Origin: an uncultured Paracoccaceae bacterium
Lineage (GTDB): Bacteria; Pseudomonadota; Alphaproteobacteria; Rhodobacterales; Rhodobacteraceae
DNA: 50,651 nucleotides
Assembly: GCA_938028765.1 (NCBI GenBank)
Contig: CALIZF010000072.1
Coordinates: 1 to 50,651 of the forward strand
Direction of reading: 5' to 3'
In this document: piece after piece, positions 17,722 through 26,238 of the stretch
How the letters are laid out: every line of letters starts with the position of its first letter
Numbering within the stretch: position 1 is the first letter of the stretch
Notes under the pieces: generated by a model
Told to the model about the DNA's origin: nothing
What the model saw: the letters and a program-made list of their open reading frames with translations, nothing else
Database searches by the model: none
Program-made: the position numbers and the translations under genes

Positions 17722-18122
17722 CGGGCCTTGTGCTGAAGCTCGGCCCCGGCGAGCGGGTGCTGATCAACGGCGCGGTGGTCGAGAACGGCGACCGGCGGTC
17801 GCGCCTGTCGATCATGACGCCGGGCGCGAACATCCTGCGGCTGCGCGACGCGATCCACCCCGACGAGGTGACCACGCCGGTGCGCCGGGTCTGTTATGTG
17901 GCGCAGCTCATCCTGTCGGGCGACGCGCCCCCCGACGAGGGGCGGCGTCAGCTGCTGCGCGGGATCGAGCAGCTGAGCCAGGTCCTGACCGACGCCGACA
18001 GCCGCCTGCACCTGTGCCAGGCGACCGACGCGGTGATCGAGGGGCAGCATTACCGGGCGCTCAAGGCGCTGCGCGCGCTTCTGCCGCGCGAGGCGCGGCT
18101 GTTCGCGGCGGCATCGCCATGA
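17718..18122 (+). CDS. flbT: Flagellin mRNA translation regulator FlbT
   Basis: FlbT binds the flagellin mRNA 5' region and limits its translation in Caulobacter relatives. The 134-residue protein has the family opening LVLKLGPGERVLINGAVVEN, the GANILRLRDAIHPDE block and the helical segment near YVAQLILSGD. It shares ATGA overlaps with flaF upstream and the DUF1217 gene downstream, so flaF, flbT and the next gene are made together. Confidence 0.94.
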   Translation: MTGLVLKLGPGERVLINGAVVENGDRRSRLSIMTPGANILRLRDAIHPDEVTTPVRRVCYVAQLILSGDAPPDEGRRQLLRGIEQLSQVLTDADSRLHLCQATDAVIEGQHYRALKALRALLPREARLFAAASP

Positions 18123-18916
18123 CCTTCGTCCCCGCCGTGCCGCTCGGCGGGCCGGGGGGACTTGCGTTCCTCGACCGCACGATGGCGCGCCAGCGCGCCG
18201 CCTTCGACGCGCAGCCCGCCGCACGTCGGGACGAGGCCTATTTCCGCGCGCGGATCGGCGATGTCGGCACTGCCGAGGACCTCGTGTCGGACCGCCGGCT
18301 CCTGCGCGTGGCGTTGACCGCCTTCGGCCTCGAGGCGGACCTCGACAACCGTGCCTTCCTGCGGCGCGTCCTCGAGGACGGGACGCTGAACCCGCAGGCC
18401 CTGTCGAACCGGCTGGCCGACAAGCGATACCGCGCCTTTTCCGCCGCCTTCGGCTTTGGCGACTTCGCGGTGCCCCGCAACCGGATCGGCGGTTTCGCCG
18501 ACCGCATCCTCGAGCAGTGGAAGACCCGGTCGTTCGAGATCGCGGTCGGCCGGCGCGACGAGAGCCTTCGGCTGGCGCTGAACGCGCGGCGCGAGCTGGC
18601 CGACCTTGCCGGGCGCGAGATGGCGGAGGGCACCCGCTGGCTGTCGCTGTTGGGCAACCCGCCCTTGCGCGCGGTGTTCGACGGCGCCTTCGGCCTGCCG
18701 ACATCGTTCGGCGCGCTCGATCTCGATCGGCAGGTGGCGGTGCTGCGCGACCGGACCCGCGAGCTGACCGGGCAGGCCGATCTGTCGGTCTTCGCCGATC
18801 CGCGCCAGGTGGAACGGCTGCTGCAGCGCTACCTCTTGCGCGCCGGCGGCGGGCCGGCAGCGGGGGCGCCCGGGATGGCGGCGCTGGCCCTGCTGCAGGC
18901 CACCGCGCGCGGCTGA
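18119..18916 (+). CDS. DUF1217 flagellar protein
   Basis: A 265-residue protein of the DUF1217 type that recurs in flagellar clusters of Rhodobacterales and rhizobia. Visible signs are the helical segments LADKRYRAFSAAFGFGDF and RILEQWKTRSFEIAVG with GTRWLSLLGNPPLRAVF. The molecular role is not established. There is no signal peptide or membrane segment. It overlaps flbT by ATGA and converges on fliI with only 3 nt between the stops, which leaves no space for separate terminators. Confidence 0.8.
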   Translation: MTFVPAVPLGGPGGLAFLDRTMARQRAAFDAQPAARRDEAYFRARIGDVGTAEDLVSDRRLLRVALTAFGLEADLDNRAFLRRVLEDGTLNPQALSNRLADKRYRAFSAAFGFGDFAVPRNRIGGFADRILEQWKTRSFEIAVGRRDESLRLALNARRELADLAGREMAEGTRWLSLLGNPPLRAVFDGAFGLPTSFGALDLDRQVAVLRDRTRELTGQADLSVFADPRQVERLLQRYLLRAGGGPAAGAPGMAALALLQATARG

Positions 18917-18919
18917 CCC

Positions 18920-20242
18920 TCAGCGCGGGGTGGCCGCGCCGAGGGCCTGCGCCAGCCTGCGGAAACTGGCAGCCGTGTCACCCGGCTCCTCCTCGGCAAG
19001 AAAGGCGTCCAGCGCCGGCCAGACGCGGATCGCGGTATCCACCGTCGGATCGCTGCCACGGGCGTAGAGGCCCGACTGGATCATCAGCTCCGCCCGGTCG
19101 TAGGCGCCCAGAAGCCGCCGCGCCTCGGCGATCAAGGCGTTCTCGTCCGGCGTCGCAGCCCGCGGCAGCGCGCGCGACACCGATCGAAGAACGTCGATCG
19201 CCGGAAAGCGGCCGCGTTCCGCAATCCTGCGGTCGAGCACCACATGCCCGTCGAGCGCCCCGCGCAGGATGTCCGCAACCGGTTCCTCCATGTCGGAGCC
19301 TGCGACGAGGACCGAGAACACCGCCGTGATGTCGCCCTGCGCGCCCGCGCCCGGCCCCGCACGTTCGGTCAGCGCCATGATCTGGTGCGCTAGCGACGGC
19401 GGGTAACCGCGCAGGCTGGCCGCCTCGCCGGCCGCCAGCGCGACCTCGCGGTGCGCGTCGGCAAAGCGCGTCACCGAATCGGCCAGAAGCAGCACCTGCG
19501 CGCCCGCGTCGCGGAAATGCTCGGCCACCGCCATGGCCGCCCAGGCGCAGCGGCGGCGCACCAGCGGCGACAGGTCCGATGTCGCGGCGACGATCACCGT
19601 CCGGGCCATGCCTGCCGCGCCCAGCACCCCTTCGGCGAATTCGCGGACCTCGCGCCCGCGTTCGCCGATCAGGGCGACGACCACCACATCGGCCGCCACG
19701 CCGGTGGCGAACCGGCCTAGCAGCGTCGACTTGCCGACGCCCGAGCCGGCGAACAGGCCGATGCGCTGCCCGCGGACCAGCGGCAGCAGCGTGTTGAAGA
19801 CGCGCATCCCGGTTTCCAGACGTGCGCCGAGGCCGCGCCGTTGCCCCGCCGGCGGCGCCGCGGCGCGGATGGGCCGCGGTCGGGCACCGCGGTGCAGGGG
19901 ACGGCCGTCGAGCGGGTTGCCGAAGGGATCGACGATGCGGCCGATCCACCCCTCATGGGGCGCAAGCACCGCCGGACCCGAGGCGACGACCGCATCGCCG
20001 ATGGCGAGCCCCTCGATCCCCGGGTCCGGCAGCACGACGACCCGGCCGGCCGCAAGTCCGATCACCTCGCCCGTCGCCGCGGCCCCACCGCGCCCCTCGA
20101 CCTCGACCCGGTCGCCGACGGCCACGGCGCGGTCGAGGCCCTGCACCTCCAGCACGCCGCGCGTGATCGCGGCAACGCGCCCGCAGCGGGCGACCGGCCG
20201 GAGGGCCTCCATCTCTGCCGTCAGCGCCTGCACCGGATCCAT
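18920..20242 (-). CDS. fliI: Flagellar export ATPase FliI
   Basis: FliI energises substrate delivery to the flagellar type III export gate, with FliH and FliJ as partners in the cytoplasm. The 440-residue protein has an F1-ATPase-like beta-barrel N-terminus (about 20-95), the IVDPFGNPLDGRP segment near 103-115, Walker A AGSGVGKST at 165-173, and Walker B VLLLADSVTRFA near 250. The gene points away from flgB across an 81-nt gap that must hold both promoters. Its partners fliH (36182) and fliJ-like (24779) lie in other operons. Confidence 0.96.
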   Translation of the reverse strand: MDPVQALTAEMEALRPVARCGRVAAITRGVLEVQGLDRAVAVGDRVEVEGRGGAAATGEVIGLAAGRVVVLPDPGIEGLAIGDAVVASGPAVLAPHEGWIGRIVDPFGNPLDGRPLHRGARPRPIRAAAPPAGQRRGLGARLETGMRVFNTLLPLVRGQRIGLFAGSGVGKSTLLGRFATGVAADVVVVALIGERGREVREFAEGVLGAAGMARTVIVAATSDLSPLVRRRCAWAAMAVAEHFRDAGAQVLLLADSVTRFADAHREVALAAGEAASLRGYPPSLAHQIMALTERAGPGAGAQGDITAVFSVLVAGSDMEEPVADILRGALDGHVVLDRRIAERGRFPAIDVLRSVSRALPRAATPDENALIAEARRLLGAYDRAELMIQSGLYARGSDPTVDTAIRVWPALDAFLAEEEPGDTAASFRRLAQALGAATPR

Positions 20243-20269
20243 CGCCGCCCTCCCTGCTGCCGCGAACGG

Positions 20270-20281
20270 TTCCTAAAGGAA
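20270..20281. promoter_or_regulatory. Palindrome in the fliI/flgB divergent promoter gap
   Basis: TTCCTAAAGGAA (arms TTCCT and AGGAA around AA) is the only AT-rich palindrome in the 81-nt gap between fliI and flgB. A TTAAG half-site follows at 20289-20293. It may be an operator shared by both genes. No full TTAA-N7-TTAA site is present here. Confidence 0.35.
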
Positions 20282-20323
20282 TCAGGCTTAAGACCACGTG
20301 TAGCAGTCGAGGGAGAAGCCCCG

Positions 20324-20707
20324 ATGTTCGAGAACACCGTCAAGGCCATGGGCATGGCGCGCGCGATGGCGGCCCATGCCGCCGCACGCCAGCAGCTGAT
20401 CGCGCGCAACGTCGCCAACGCCGACACACCCGGCTACCGCCCGCAGGACATGCCCGCCTTCGCCGATGCGCTGCGCGAGGCCGGGGGGCCGGGGTTCAGG
20501 GCAACGCGGCCGGGGCACTTCGGGCCGGGCGGCGGGACGGCGCTGGAACCCGTCACATTGCCTGGCCGGCCATCCCCCAACGGCAATGCCGTTTCGCTCG
20601 AGCAGGAGATGGTCCGCGCCGCCGAGGTGCGAATGCAGCACGACATGGCCCTGGCCATCCGCGAGGCGCTGTCAGGCGCCATCAAGACCGCCCTGGGACG
20701 GCGCTAG
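20324..20707 (+). CDS. flgB: Flagellar basal-body rod protein FlgB
   Basis: FlgB is a proximal rod subunit exported to the periplasm without a cleaved signal. The 127-residue protein carries the rod/hook family box RNVANADTPGYRPQDMPAF near 28-46 and a C-terminal helix ending in IKTALGRR. GGGAG precedes the ATG at 20324. An upstream in-frame extension runs through fliI antisense and is rejected. It leads the operon flgB-flgC-fliE-fliQ-flgF-flgG-flgA-flgH-fliL. Confidence 0.94.
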   Translation: MFENTVKAMGMARAMAAHAAARQQLIARNVANADTPGYRPQDMPAFADALREAGGPGFRATRPGHFGPGGGTALEPVTLPGRPSPNGNAVSLEQEMVRAAEVRMQHDMALAIREALSGAIKTALGRR

Positions 20708-20710
20708 GCC

Positions 20711-21088
20711 ATGACCGACATCGCCCGCACGCTCGCCCTGTCCGCCCAGGGGATGGAGGCGCAGGGACGCCGCCTGCGCCATGTGACCGAGAATGTCGCA
20801 AATGCCGACACGCCCGGCTATCGCCGCAAGACCGTGGAGTTCCGCCTCGATGCGCGGGGGGGCCTGACGCTCGGCCCGGTGCGGCTCGATCCCTCGCCGC
20901 TCGCGCGGGTGCACGATCCCGCACATCCGCTGGCCGATGCCGAGGGCTTCCACGACGGCTCCAACGTCGATCTCGTGATCGAGCTTGCCGACGCACGCGA
21001 GGCGCAACGCAGCTACGAGGCGAACCTGCGCCTTTTCGAGCAGACGCGGAGCATGGTTTCGGCCCTGATCGAAACCCTGCGCCGCTGA
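20711..21088 (+). CDS. flgC: Flagellar basal-body rod protein FlgC
   Basis: Second proximal rod protein, 125 residues. It has the rod signature NVANADTPGYRRKTVEF at about 29-45 and the C-terminal FlgC/FlgG-type block DLVIELADAREAQRSYEANL, the helix that packs in the rod core. It starts 3 nt after flgB stops, which indicates strict co-translation. The order flgB-flgC-fliE is conserved across bacteria. Confidence 0.95.
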   Translation: MTDIARTLALSAQGMEAQGRRLRHVTENVANADTPGYRRKTVEFRLDARGGLTLGPVRLDPSPLARVHDPAHPLADAEGFHDGSNVDLVIELADAREAQRSYEANLRLFEQTRSMVSALIETLRR

Positions 21089-21115
21089 CCCGACGATCCA
21101 GAACGGAGGTCCAGA

Positions 21116-21400
21116 ATGGACATCAGGACGAACCTCGCGGCCGAGGGTTATGCGGCCGCCCGAAGCGCGGCAGCGCCCGACCCGGCCGGCGGCAGCGGCA
21201 CGCTCGGCGCCTTCGCGGCCGAGTTCATGCGCATCCTCGACCGCGGCGAGCAGGTCTCGATGGCGGCGATGGCCGGCGAGGCCGACCCCTACGTGCTCGT
21301 CCAGGCGCTGTCGGCCACCCAGACGGCAGTCGAGACGGCCGTCACCCTGCGCGACCGGGTCGTGGAAGCCTATCAGGAAATCCTGCGGATGCCGGTGTGA
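21116..21400 (+). CDS. fliE: Flagellar hook-basal body protein FliE
   Basis: FliE links the MS ring to the rod. The 94-residue product has the family's C-terminal helical signature: GEQVSMAAMAGEADPYVLVQ, followed by a helix with VETAVTLRDRVVEAYQEILRMPV. GGAGGT lies just before the ATG at 21116. The stop codon overlaps the fliQ start (TGATG). Confidence 0.93.
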   Translation: MDIRTNLAAEGYAAARSAAAPDPAGGSGTLGAFAAEFMRILDRGEQVSMAAMAGEADPYVLVQALSATQTAVETAVTLRDRVVEAYQEILRMPV

Positions 21401-21666
21401 TGGGCGAGGCGGTCATCTACGACATGTTGCGCCAGGGGATCTGGGTGGCGGTCGTGATCTCGGCGCCGGTCCTGGCCGCCGCGCTCATCGCGGGCGTCAC
21501 CATCGGGCTGCTCCAGGCGCTGACCTCGGTGCAGGAAATGACGCTGACCTTCGTGCCCAAGGTGGGCGCGATGCTGGCGGTCTTTTGGGTCTCGATGAGC
21601 TTCATGACGGCGACGCTGGTGGCCTTCTTCACCGACCGTGTCGTGCCGCTGATCGCGGGAGGATAG
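21400..21666 (+). CDS. fliQ: Flagellar export gate protein FliQ
   Basis: FliQ is a two-helix inner-membrane subunit of the FliP5-FliQ4-FliR1 export gate. The 88-residue protein shows two hydrophobic segments (about 15-38 and 52-77), the conserved loop LLQALTSVQEMTLTFVPK between them, and the ending FFTDRVVPLI. The ATG at 21400 overlaps the fliE stop by one base. A GTG one codon upstream is possible. Its partners fliP and fliR are at 37064 and 26235. Confidence 0.95.
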   Translation: MGEAVIYDMLRQGIWVAVVISAPVLAAALIAGVTIGLLQALTSVQEMTLTFVPKVGAMLAVFWVSMSFMTATLVAFFTDRVVPLIAGG

Positions 21667-21669
21667 GGC

Positions 21670-22383
21670 ATGGCCAATACCATCTACACGGGCCTTGCGC
21701 GACAGGCAGGGCTTGCGCGCGAGATGGCGGTGATCGCCAACAACATCGCTAATCTCTCGACCACCGGCTTCCGGCGCGAGGGGGTGATCTTCGCTGAGCA
21801 CATCCGGCGCCTTGGCGCCGACCCGTCGCTGTCGATGGGGCGCGCCTCGGCCCGCGCGGTGGACCTGACCGAGGCCGAGGCGAGCCCGACGGGCGGTGCA
21901 TACGACTTCGCCATCCGCGGTCCCGGATTCTTCCTGATCGAGACGCCTGAGGGCGAGCGGCTGACGCGGGCGGGTCACTTCACGCCGAACGACGCGGGGG
22001 ATCTCGTGACACCCGACGGGTTTCGTCTGCTCGACGACGGCGGGGGGCCAATCACCGTGCCGCCCGGTGCGGGTGCTGTCGCGCTCGCCCCCGACGGCAC
22101 GCTGTCGGCCGACGGCCAGCCGGTCGCGCGCATCGGTCTGTGGCAGCCCGCCGACGCCACGACGCTGCGTCATACCGGCGGCACGCGCTTTTCCGCGGGC
22201 GAGGTCGTGCCGGTCGAGGACGGGGCAACCCTCCTGCAGGGCCACCTCGAGGGCGCGAACGTGGATCCGGTGCTGGAGATCGCGCGGATGATCGAGGTCA
22301 GTCGCGCCTACGAGGCCGGGCAACGCCTGATGGACCGCGAGGACGAGCGCATCCGCGCCGTCATCCAGATCACCGGCCGCTGA
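21670..22383 (+). CDS. flgF: Flagellar basal-body rod protein FlgF
   Basis: FlgF caps the proximal part of the rod. The 237-residue protein starts MANTIYTGLARQAGL and contains the hook/rod box VIANNIANLSTTGFRREGV. It also has the FlgF/FlgG domain segment YDFAIRGPGFFLIETPEGERLTR (positions about 76-98) and the C-terminal LEGANVDPVLEIARMIEVSR helix. It starts 3 nt after fliQ and lies 11 nt before flgG, its closest paralogue. Confidence 0.94.
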   Translation: MANTIYTGLARQAGLAREMAVIANNIANLSTTGFRREGVIFAEHIRRLGADPSLSMGRASARAVDLTEAEASPTGGAYDFAIRGPGFFLIETPEGERLTRAGHFTPNDAGDLVTPDGFRLLDDGGGPITVPPGAGAVALAPDGTLSADGQPVARIGLWQPADATTLRHTGGTRFSAGEVVPVEDGATLLQGHLEGANVDPVLEIARMIEVSRAYEAGQRLMDREDERIRAVIQITGR

Positions 22384-22394
22384 GGAAGGGTCGC

Positions 22395-23180
22395 ATGAAG
22401 GCGCTTCAGATCGCTGCAACCGGCATGGCGGCCCAGCAAATGCGGGTCGATGTTGTGTCGAACAATCTCGCGAACATGTCCACCACAGGCTACAACGCGC
22501 GGCGGGCCGAATTCGCGGACCTGCACTACCAGCAGGTCGCACGCCCCGGCACGGTCGCGGCCGCCGACGGCACGGTGTTGCCGACCGGGATCCAGGTCGG
22601 CCTCGGCGTCAGGCCGGCGGCGGTGTCGGTGATGCTGGCACAGGGACCGCTGACGGAAACCGGGGGCGATCTCGACGTGGCGATCGAGGGGCGCGGATAC
22701 CTCGAGGTGACGCTCCCCTCGGGCGGGGCCGCCTATACCCGCGACGGCAGCCTGAAACGTTCGGCCGAGGGGCAGATCGTGACGGCCGACGGCCATGTCG
22801 TGGCCCCCGGCATCACCATTCCGCCCGAGGCGCGCAGCATCTCGATCAGCGCATCGGGTGCGGTCTGGGCCTATTTCGCCGACCGGGTCGAGCCCCAGGA
22901 ACTGGGCCAGCTGCAGTTGACTGCCTTCGCCAACGACAAGGGCCTCGAGGCGATCGGATCGAACCTCTTCGTCGAGACCGCGGCATCAGGCCCGGCGCAG
23001 CCCGGCAATCCGGGCGTCGACGGCCTCGGCACCCTGCGGCAGGGCTATCTCGAGGAAAGCTCGGTCGATGCCGTGCGCGAGATCACCGAACTGATCAAAG
23101 CGCAGCGCGGCTACGAACTCAACGCCAAGGTCATTGCGGCCGCCGACCAGATGCTGGCCGCCACGACCCAGGTGCGCTGA
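22395..23180 (+). CDS. flgG: Flagellar distal rod protein FlgG
   Basis: FlgG builds the distal rod that passes through the P and L rings. The 261-residue product begins MKALQIAATGMAAQQMRVDV and has the NNLANMSTTGYNARRAEF box, the domain with DLDVAIEGRGYLEVTLPSG, and the C-terminal LEESSVDAVREITELIKAQR and NAKVIAAADQML helices. AGGAAGG precedes the ATG. The stop overlaps flgA by TGATG. Confidence 0.97.
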   Translation: MKALQIAATGMAAQQMRVDVVSNNLANMSTTGYNARRAEFADLHYQQVARPGTVAAADGTVLPTGIQVGLGVRPAAVSVMLAQGPLTETGGDLDVAIEGRGYLEVTLPSGGAAYTRDGSLKRSAEGQIVTADGHVVAPGITIPPEARSISISASGAVWAYFADRVEPQELGQLQLTAFANDKGLEAIGSNLFVETAASGPAQPGNPGVDGLGTLRQGYLEESSVDAVREITELIKAQRGYELNAKVIAAADQMLAATTQVR

Positions 23181-23602
23181 TGCGCTGGCTGGTCCTTCTG
23201 TGCCTCGCCGTGCCGGCCGAGGCCGATACCCTCGTGGCGGCCCGCACGATCCGGGCCATGTCGGTGCTGTCGGCCGCCGATGTGGCGCTGGTCGCCGGGA
23301 CGTCCCCGGGCGCGCTCGACGATCCGGCGGCTGCAATCGGGCTCGAGGCGCGGACGATCCTTTATGCAGGACGGCCGATCCGGCCTGAGGACCTCTCGCC
23401 GCCGGCAGTGGTCGAGCGCAACCAGATCGTGCCCATCGCCTTCGACGCCGGCGCCCTGTCGATCCGGGCCGAGGGGCGCGCGCTCGATCGCGGGGGCATC
23501 GGCGCGACGGTTCGGGTGATGAACCTCGCCTCGCGCGCCATCGTCACCGGCCGGGTCCGGGCCGACGGCAGCGTGGCCGTCGGCCCTCGTGCCATCCCCT
23601 GA
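23180..23602 (+). CDS. flgA: P-ring assembly chaperone FlgA, short form
   Basis: FlgA is the periplasmic chaperone for P-ring (FlgI) assembly. The 140-residue product has a short signal peptide (residues 1-15, ending AEA), an SAF-like domain at about 17-80, and a C-terminal FlgA core with RNQIVPIAFDAGALSIRAEG and GATVRVMNLASRAIVTGRV. It is shorter than the roughly 220-residue enterobacterial form. Its substrate gene flgI lies elsewhere in the island at 38086. Confidence 0.9.
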   Translation: MRWLVLLCLAVPAEADTLVAARTIRAMSVLSAADVALVAGTSPGALDDPAAAIGLEARTILYAGRPIRPEDLSPPAVVERNQIVPIAFDAGALSIRAEGRALDRGGIGATVRVMNLASRAIVTGRVRADGSVAVGPRAIP

Positions 23603-23616
23603 TCGAAGGAGGTCCC

Positions 23617-24339
23617 ATGCGCCGCCTGACCTGCCTCGGCCTCGTCGCCCTCGCCGCCTGCGGACGCATCGGCGACGTGGGCCGCGCGCCGGCATTCTCG
23701 CCGCTGGAAGGCTCGACCCAGCACCACGCGATGTATTCGGCGCCCCTCCCGGTCAGCAGCAATGCGGGGCGGCCGGCCGCCGACGCCTCGCTGTGGAGTG
23801 CGTCGAGCTCGTCCCTGCTCGGCGACCGCCGGGCTGCACGGCGCGGCGACATCCTGACGGTGGTGATCGCCCTCGACGAGCGCGCCGAGATCTCGAACGC
23901 CACCAGCCGCGACCGCCAGGGACGGAGCCGCATGGGCATTCCGCAGCTGTTCGGCCTGCCGCAGCGGATCGACGCCGACCTTCCCGCCGGCGCACGTATG
24001 GCGACCGCGGTCGAGGTCGGCGGCGACACCTCCTATTCGGGCAACGGGTCGGTGCGGCGCAAGGAACGGCTGCTCCTGCGGGTCGCCGCGACGGTCGTGG
24101 ACGAGTTGCCGAACGGTGTCCTGCGGATCGAGGGCCAGCAGGAGGTGCGGGTGAACTACGAGCTGCGCGAGCTGATCGTCACCGGCTTCGTCCGGCCCGC
24201 CGACATCTCGCGCCAGAACGAGGTGACCTACGACAAGATCGCGGGCGCGCGGATTGCCTACGGCGGACGCGGCCAGATCAGCGACGTCCAGCAGCCGGCC
24301 TGGGGACAGCAGGTGGCCGACACCCTGCTGCCGTTCTGA
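23617..24339 (+). CDS. flgH: Flagellar L-ring lipoprotein FlgH
   Basis: FlgH forms the outer-membrane L ring. The 240-residue protein starts with a lipoprotein signal whose lipobox is LAAC (lipidated Cys at residue 15), followed by the L-ring domain: SLWSASSSSLLGDRRAARRGD at about 58-78, ILTVVIALDERAEISNATS and the NYELRELIVTGFVRPADIS segment. AAGGAGGT lies just before the ATG at 23617. fliL follows 2 nt after its stop. Confidence 0.96.
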   Translation: MRRLTCLGLVALAACGRIGDVGRAPAFSPLEGSTQHHAMYSAPLPVSSNAGRPAADASLWSASSSSLLGDRRAARRGDILTVVIALDERAEISNATSRDRQGRSRMGIPQLFGLPQRIDADLPAGARMATAVEVGGDTSYSGNGSVRRKERLLLRVAATVVDELPNGVLRIEGQQEVRVNYELRELIVTGFVRPADISRQNEVTYDKIAGARIAYGGRGQISDVQQPAWGQQVADTLLPF

Positions 24340-24341
24340 CC

Positions 24342-24791
24342 ATGGCGCGCGCGATCCTGCTGCCGCTGGCGATGGCGCTTGCCGGCCTCGGCGCCGGCGT
24401 CGGCGCCGGTCTTGCCCTGCGGCCGCCCGCACCGCCGCCCGCCGAGGGCGCGGCACCCGCGGCCGGACCACGGGACTACGTCCGGCTGACGAACCAGTTC
24501 ATCGTTCCGGTGGTCGAGCGCGGATCGGTCGCCGCGCTGGTGATCCTCGCGCTCAGCCTCGAGGTCAAGGCGGGGCAGACCGAGGCGGTCTACGCCCGCG
24601 AGCCGAAGATCCGCGACGCGCTGCTGCGCGTCCTCTTCGACCATGCCAACGCGGGCGGCTTCCGTGGCACCTATACCGACCCCACGGCCCTCGCCGCCGT
24701 GCGCCGGTCGCTCCTGGAGGCGGCGGTCGCGGTCATGGGGCCGGTGGTCACCGACGTGCTGATCGTCGATCTCGTGCGTCAGGACGGCTGA
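24342..24791 (+). CDS. FliL-family flagellar protein, copy 1
   Basis: A 149-residue, single-pass membrane protein with an N-terminal hydrophobic segment (about 4-26), a Pro/Ala linker, and a FliL-like periplasmic domain: RLTNQFIVPVVERGSVAALV, then VYAREPKIRDALLRVLFDHA and a final TDVLIVDLVRQ. FliL proteins assist the stator motor. It ends the flgB operon, and its last 13 nt overlap the 3' end of the convergent fliJ-like gene. A second, clearly different FliL-type gene is at 34044, so the cluster has two. Confidence 0.82.
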   Translation: MARAILLPLAMALAGLGAGVGAGLALRPPAPPPAEGAAPAAGPRDYVRLTNQFIVPVVERGSVAALVILALSLEVKAGQTEAVYAREPKIRDALLRVLFDHANAGGFRGTYTDPTALAAVRRSLLEAAVAVMGPVVTDVLIVDLVRQDG

Positions 24792-25150
24792 CCTTGCCCG
24801 CGCCGGCGGTCGCGGCCGGCCGCCGCCGCGAGCGTGGCGAAGGCCTGCGCCCGGCCGAAGGCGCGCGCCGCCGTGGCCCGCGCCTCGATCGCCGCGACCG
24901 ACGCGCGCGCGAGTTCGGCGTTCAGCTGCGACCGCCGCGCCTCGGCCCACACCCGGTGCCGCAGGGCCACAGCCGCCGCGGCCACGGGATCGAGGCCGTC
25001 CGCCGGCCGCGATGCCGCCGCGTCCAGCGCCGCGATCGCCGCCGCCACCGCGGCCCGACGGCCTTCGGCGGCGGCCAGCGCTGCGAGGCGCGCGTCGCTG
25101 ACCGCCGCTGTCAGGGCTGCCAGCCGGGCGAGGCGGTCGCGGTCGGTCAC
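24779..25150 (-). CDS. Small helical protein, probable FliJ
   Basis: A 123-residue protein made almost entirely of Ala/Arg/Glu-rich helix, as expected for FliJ, the coiled-coil partner of FliI and FlhA. It starts with a GTG overlapping the flhB stop (GTGA) and lies in the flhA-fliR-flhB operon, where a FliJ function is otherwise missing. The assignment is by shape and context, because no sequence motif proves it. Its 3' end overlaps the convergent fliL-type gene by 13 nt. Confidence 0.5.
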   Translation of the reverse strand: MTDRDRLARLAALTAAVSDARLAALAAAEGRRAAVAAAIAALDAAASRPADGLDPVAAAAVALRHRVWAEARRSQLNAELARASVAAIEARATAARAFGRAQAFATLAAAAGRDRRRGQGQPS

Positions 25151-26238
25151 CGCAGGCCCCGCTGGCGCGCACGCCGGCGCGCGGCTTCGGCATAGCGGAT
25201 CGCGGCGGCAACGGCGCGATAATGCTCGGGCCGGATCTCGTCGCCCACCTCGAGCATCGCATGCAGCACCCGTGCGGTCGGCGGATCGTGGCGCAGGGGC
25301 ACGCCCGCCGCCTCGGCCGCCGCGCGGATCCGCAGCGCGAGGCCATCGGTGCCCTTGGCGACGCAGACGGGCGCACGACCCGATGCCCGGTTCCAGCGCA
25401 GAGCGACGGCATAATGCGTCGGATTGACGATCACGACATCGGCGGTCGGCACCTCGGCCATCATCCGGTTCGTGGCGATCGCGACCGCACGCTGCCGGCG
25501 CACCGCGCGCACATGGGGGTCGCCCTCGGATTGTTTCACGTCCTCGCGCAGCTCCTGGTGCGACATACGCAGGCGGCGGCGATGGTCGAACCGCTGCCAG
25601 AGGTAGTCGGGCGCCGCGATCGCCGCCTGCAATGCGGCGAGGATCCCGGCGAAGGTCAGCGCGACTGTCACCATCGCCTGCGCGGCACCTCGCGCGTCCA
25701 GCCCGGCGGCCGCGACGATCCGCGGCAGCTCGGCCCGGACGAGCAGCGCCAGCGCGGCGACAGTCAGCGCGAACTTCACCACGCTCTTGCCGAACATGAC
25801 GAGGCCGGACGCGCCGAACCGGTTGCGCAGACCCGCAAGCGGCGAGATCCGCGACAACTGCGGCACCAGCCTCGCGCCCGCCAGCACGATCGGCCCCTGC
25901 GCGCGCACCGCGATCAGCGCGGCTGCCGCGCAGGGCAGGATCAGGGCGGCGACCGCGCCCGCGACCTCGGCGGCATAGCCCGCGATGGCAGCGCGGCCGG
26001 CGCCGCCCGTGTCCAGCGTGATGCGGTGCGCGGCGCCGATCAGCGCAGCCCCTGCCGCGCCGAACCCGTGAAGCAGCACGTCGGCCAGCACGGCTGAACC
26101 GGCCGCGAGGCAGCCGAGCGCCGCGGCAGCAGCCAGATCGGCGCTGCGCGGAATGTCGCCCTTTCGCCGCGCCTCGTCGAGCTTGCGCTCGCTCGGGTCG
26201 TGGGGCTTCTCCGCCGCGCCGTCGTCCGCGCTGCTCAT
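25147..26238 (-). CDS. flhB: Flagellar export specificity switch FlhB
   Basis: FlhB sits in the inner membrane export gate, and its cytoplasmic domain autocleaves to switch from hook to filament substrates in response to FliK. The 363-residue protein begins with KPHDPSERKLDEARRKGDIP (about 11-30). It has four hydrophobic stretches between about 40 and 215 and the autocleavage motif NPTH at 272-275. The ATG at 26238 overlaps the fliR stop (ATGA). The longer in-frame frame upstream is fliR in another frame. Confidence 0.97.
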   Translation of the reverse strand: MSSADDGAAEKPHDPSERKLDEARRKGDIPRSADLAAAAALGCLAAGSAVLADVLLHGFGAAGAALIGAAHRITLDTGGAGRAAIAGYAAEVAGAVAALILPCAAAALIAVRAQGPIVLAGARLVPQLSRISPLAGLRNRFGASGLVMFGKSVVKFALTVAALALLVRAELPRIVAAAGLDARGAAQAMVTVALTFAGILAALQAAIAAPDYLWQRFDHRRRLRMSHQELREDVKQSEGDPHVRAVRRQRAVAIATNRMMAEVPTADVVIVNPTHYAVALRWNRASGRAPVCVAKGTDGLALRIRAAAEAAGVPLRHDPPTARVLHAMLEVGDEIRPEHYRAVAAAIRYAEAARRRARQRGLR

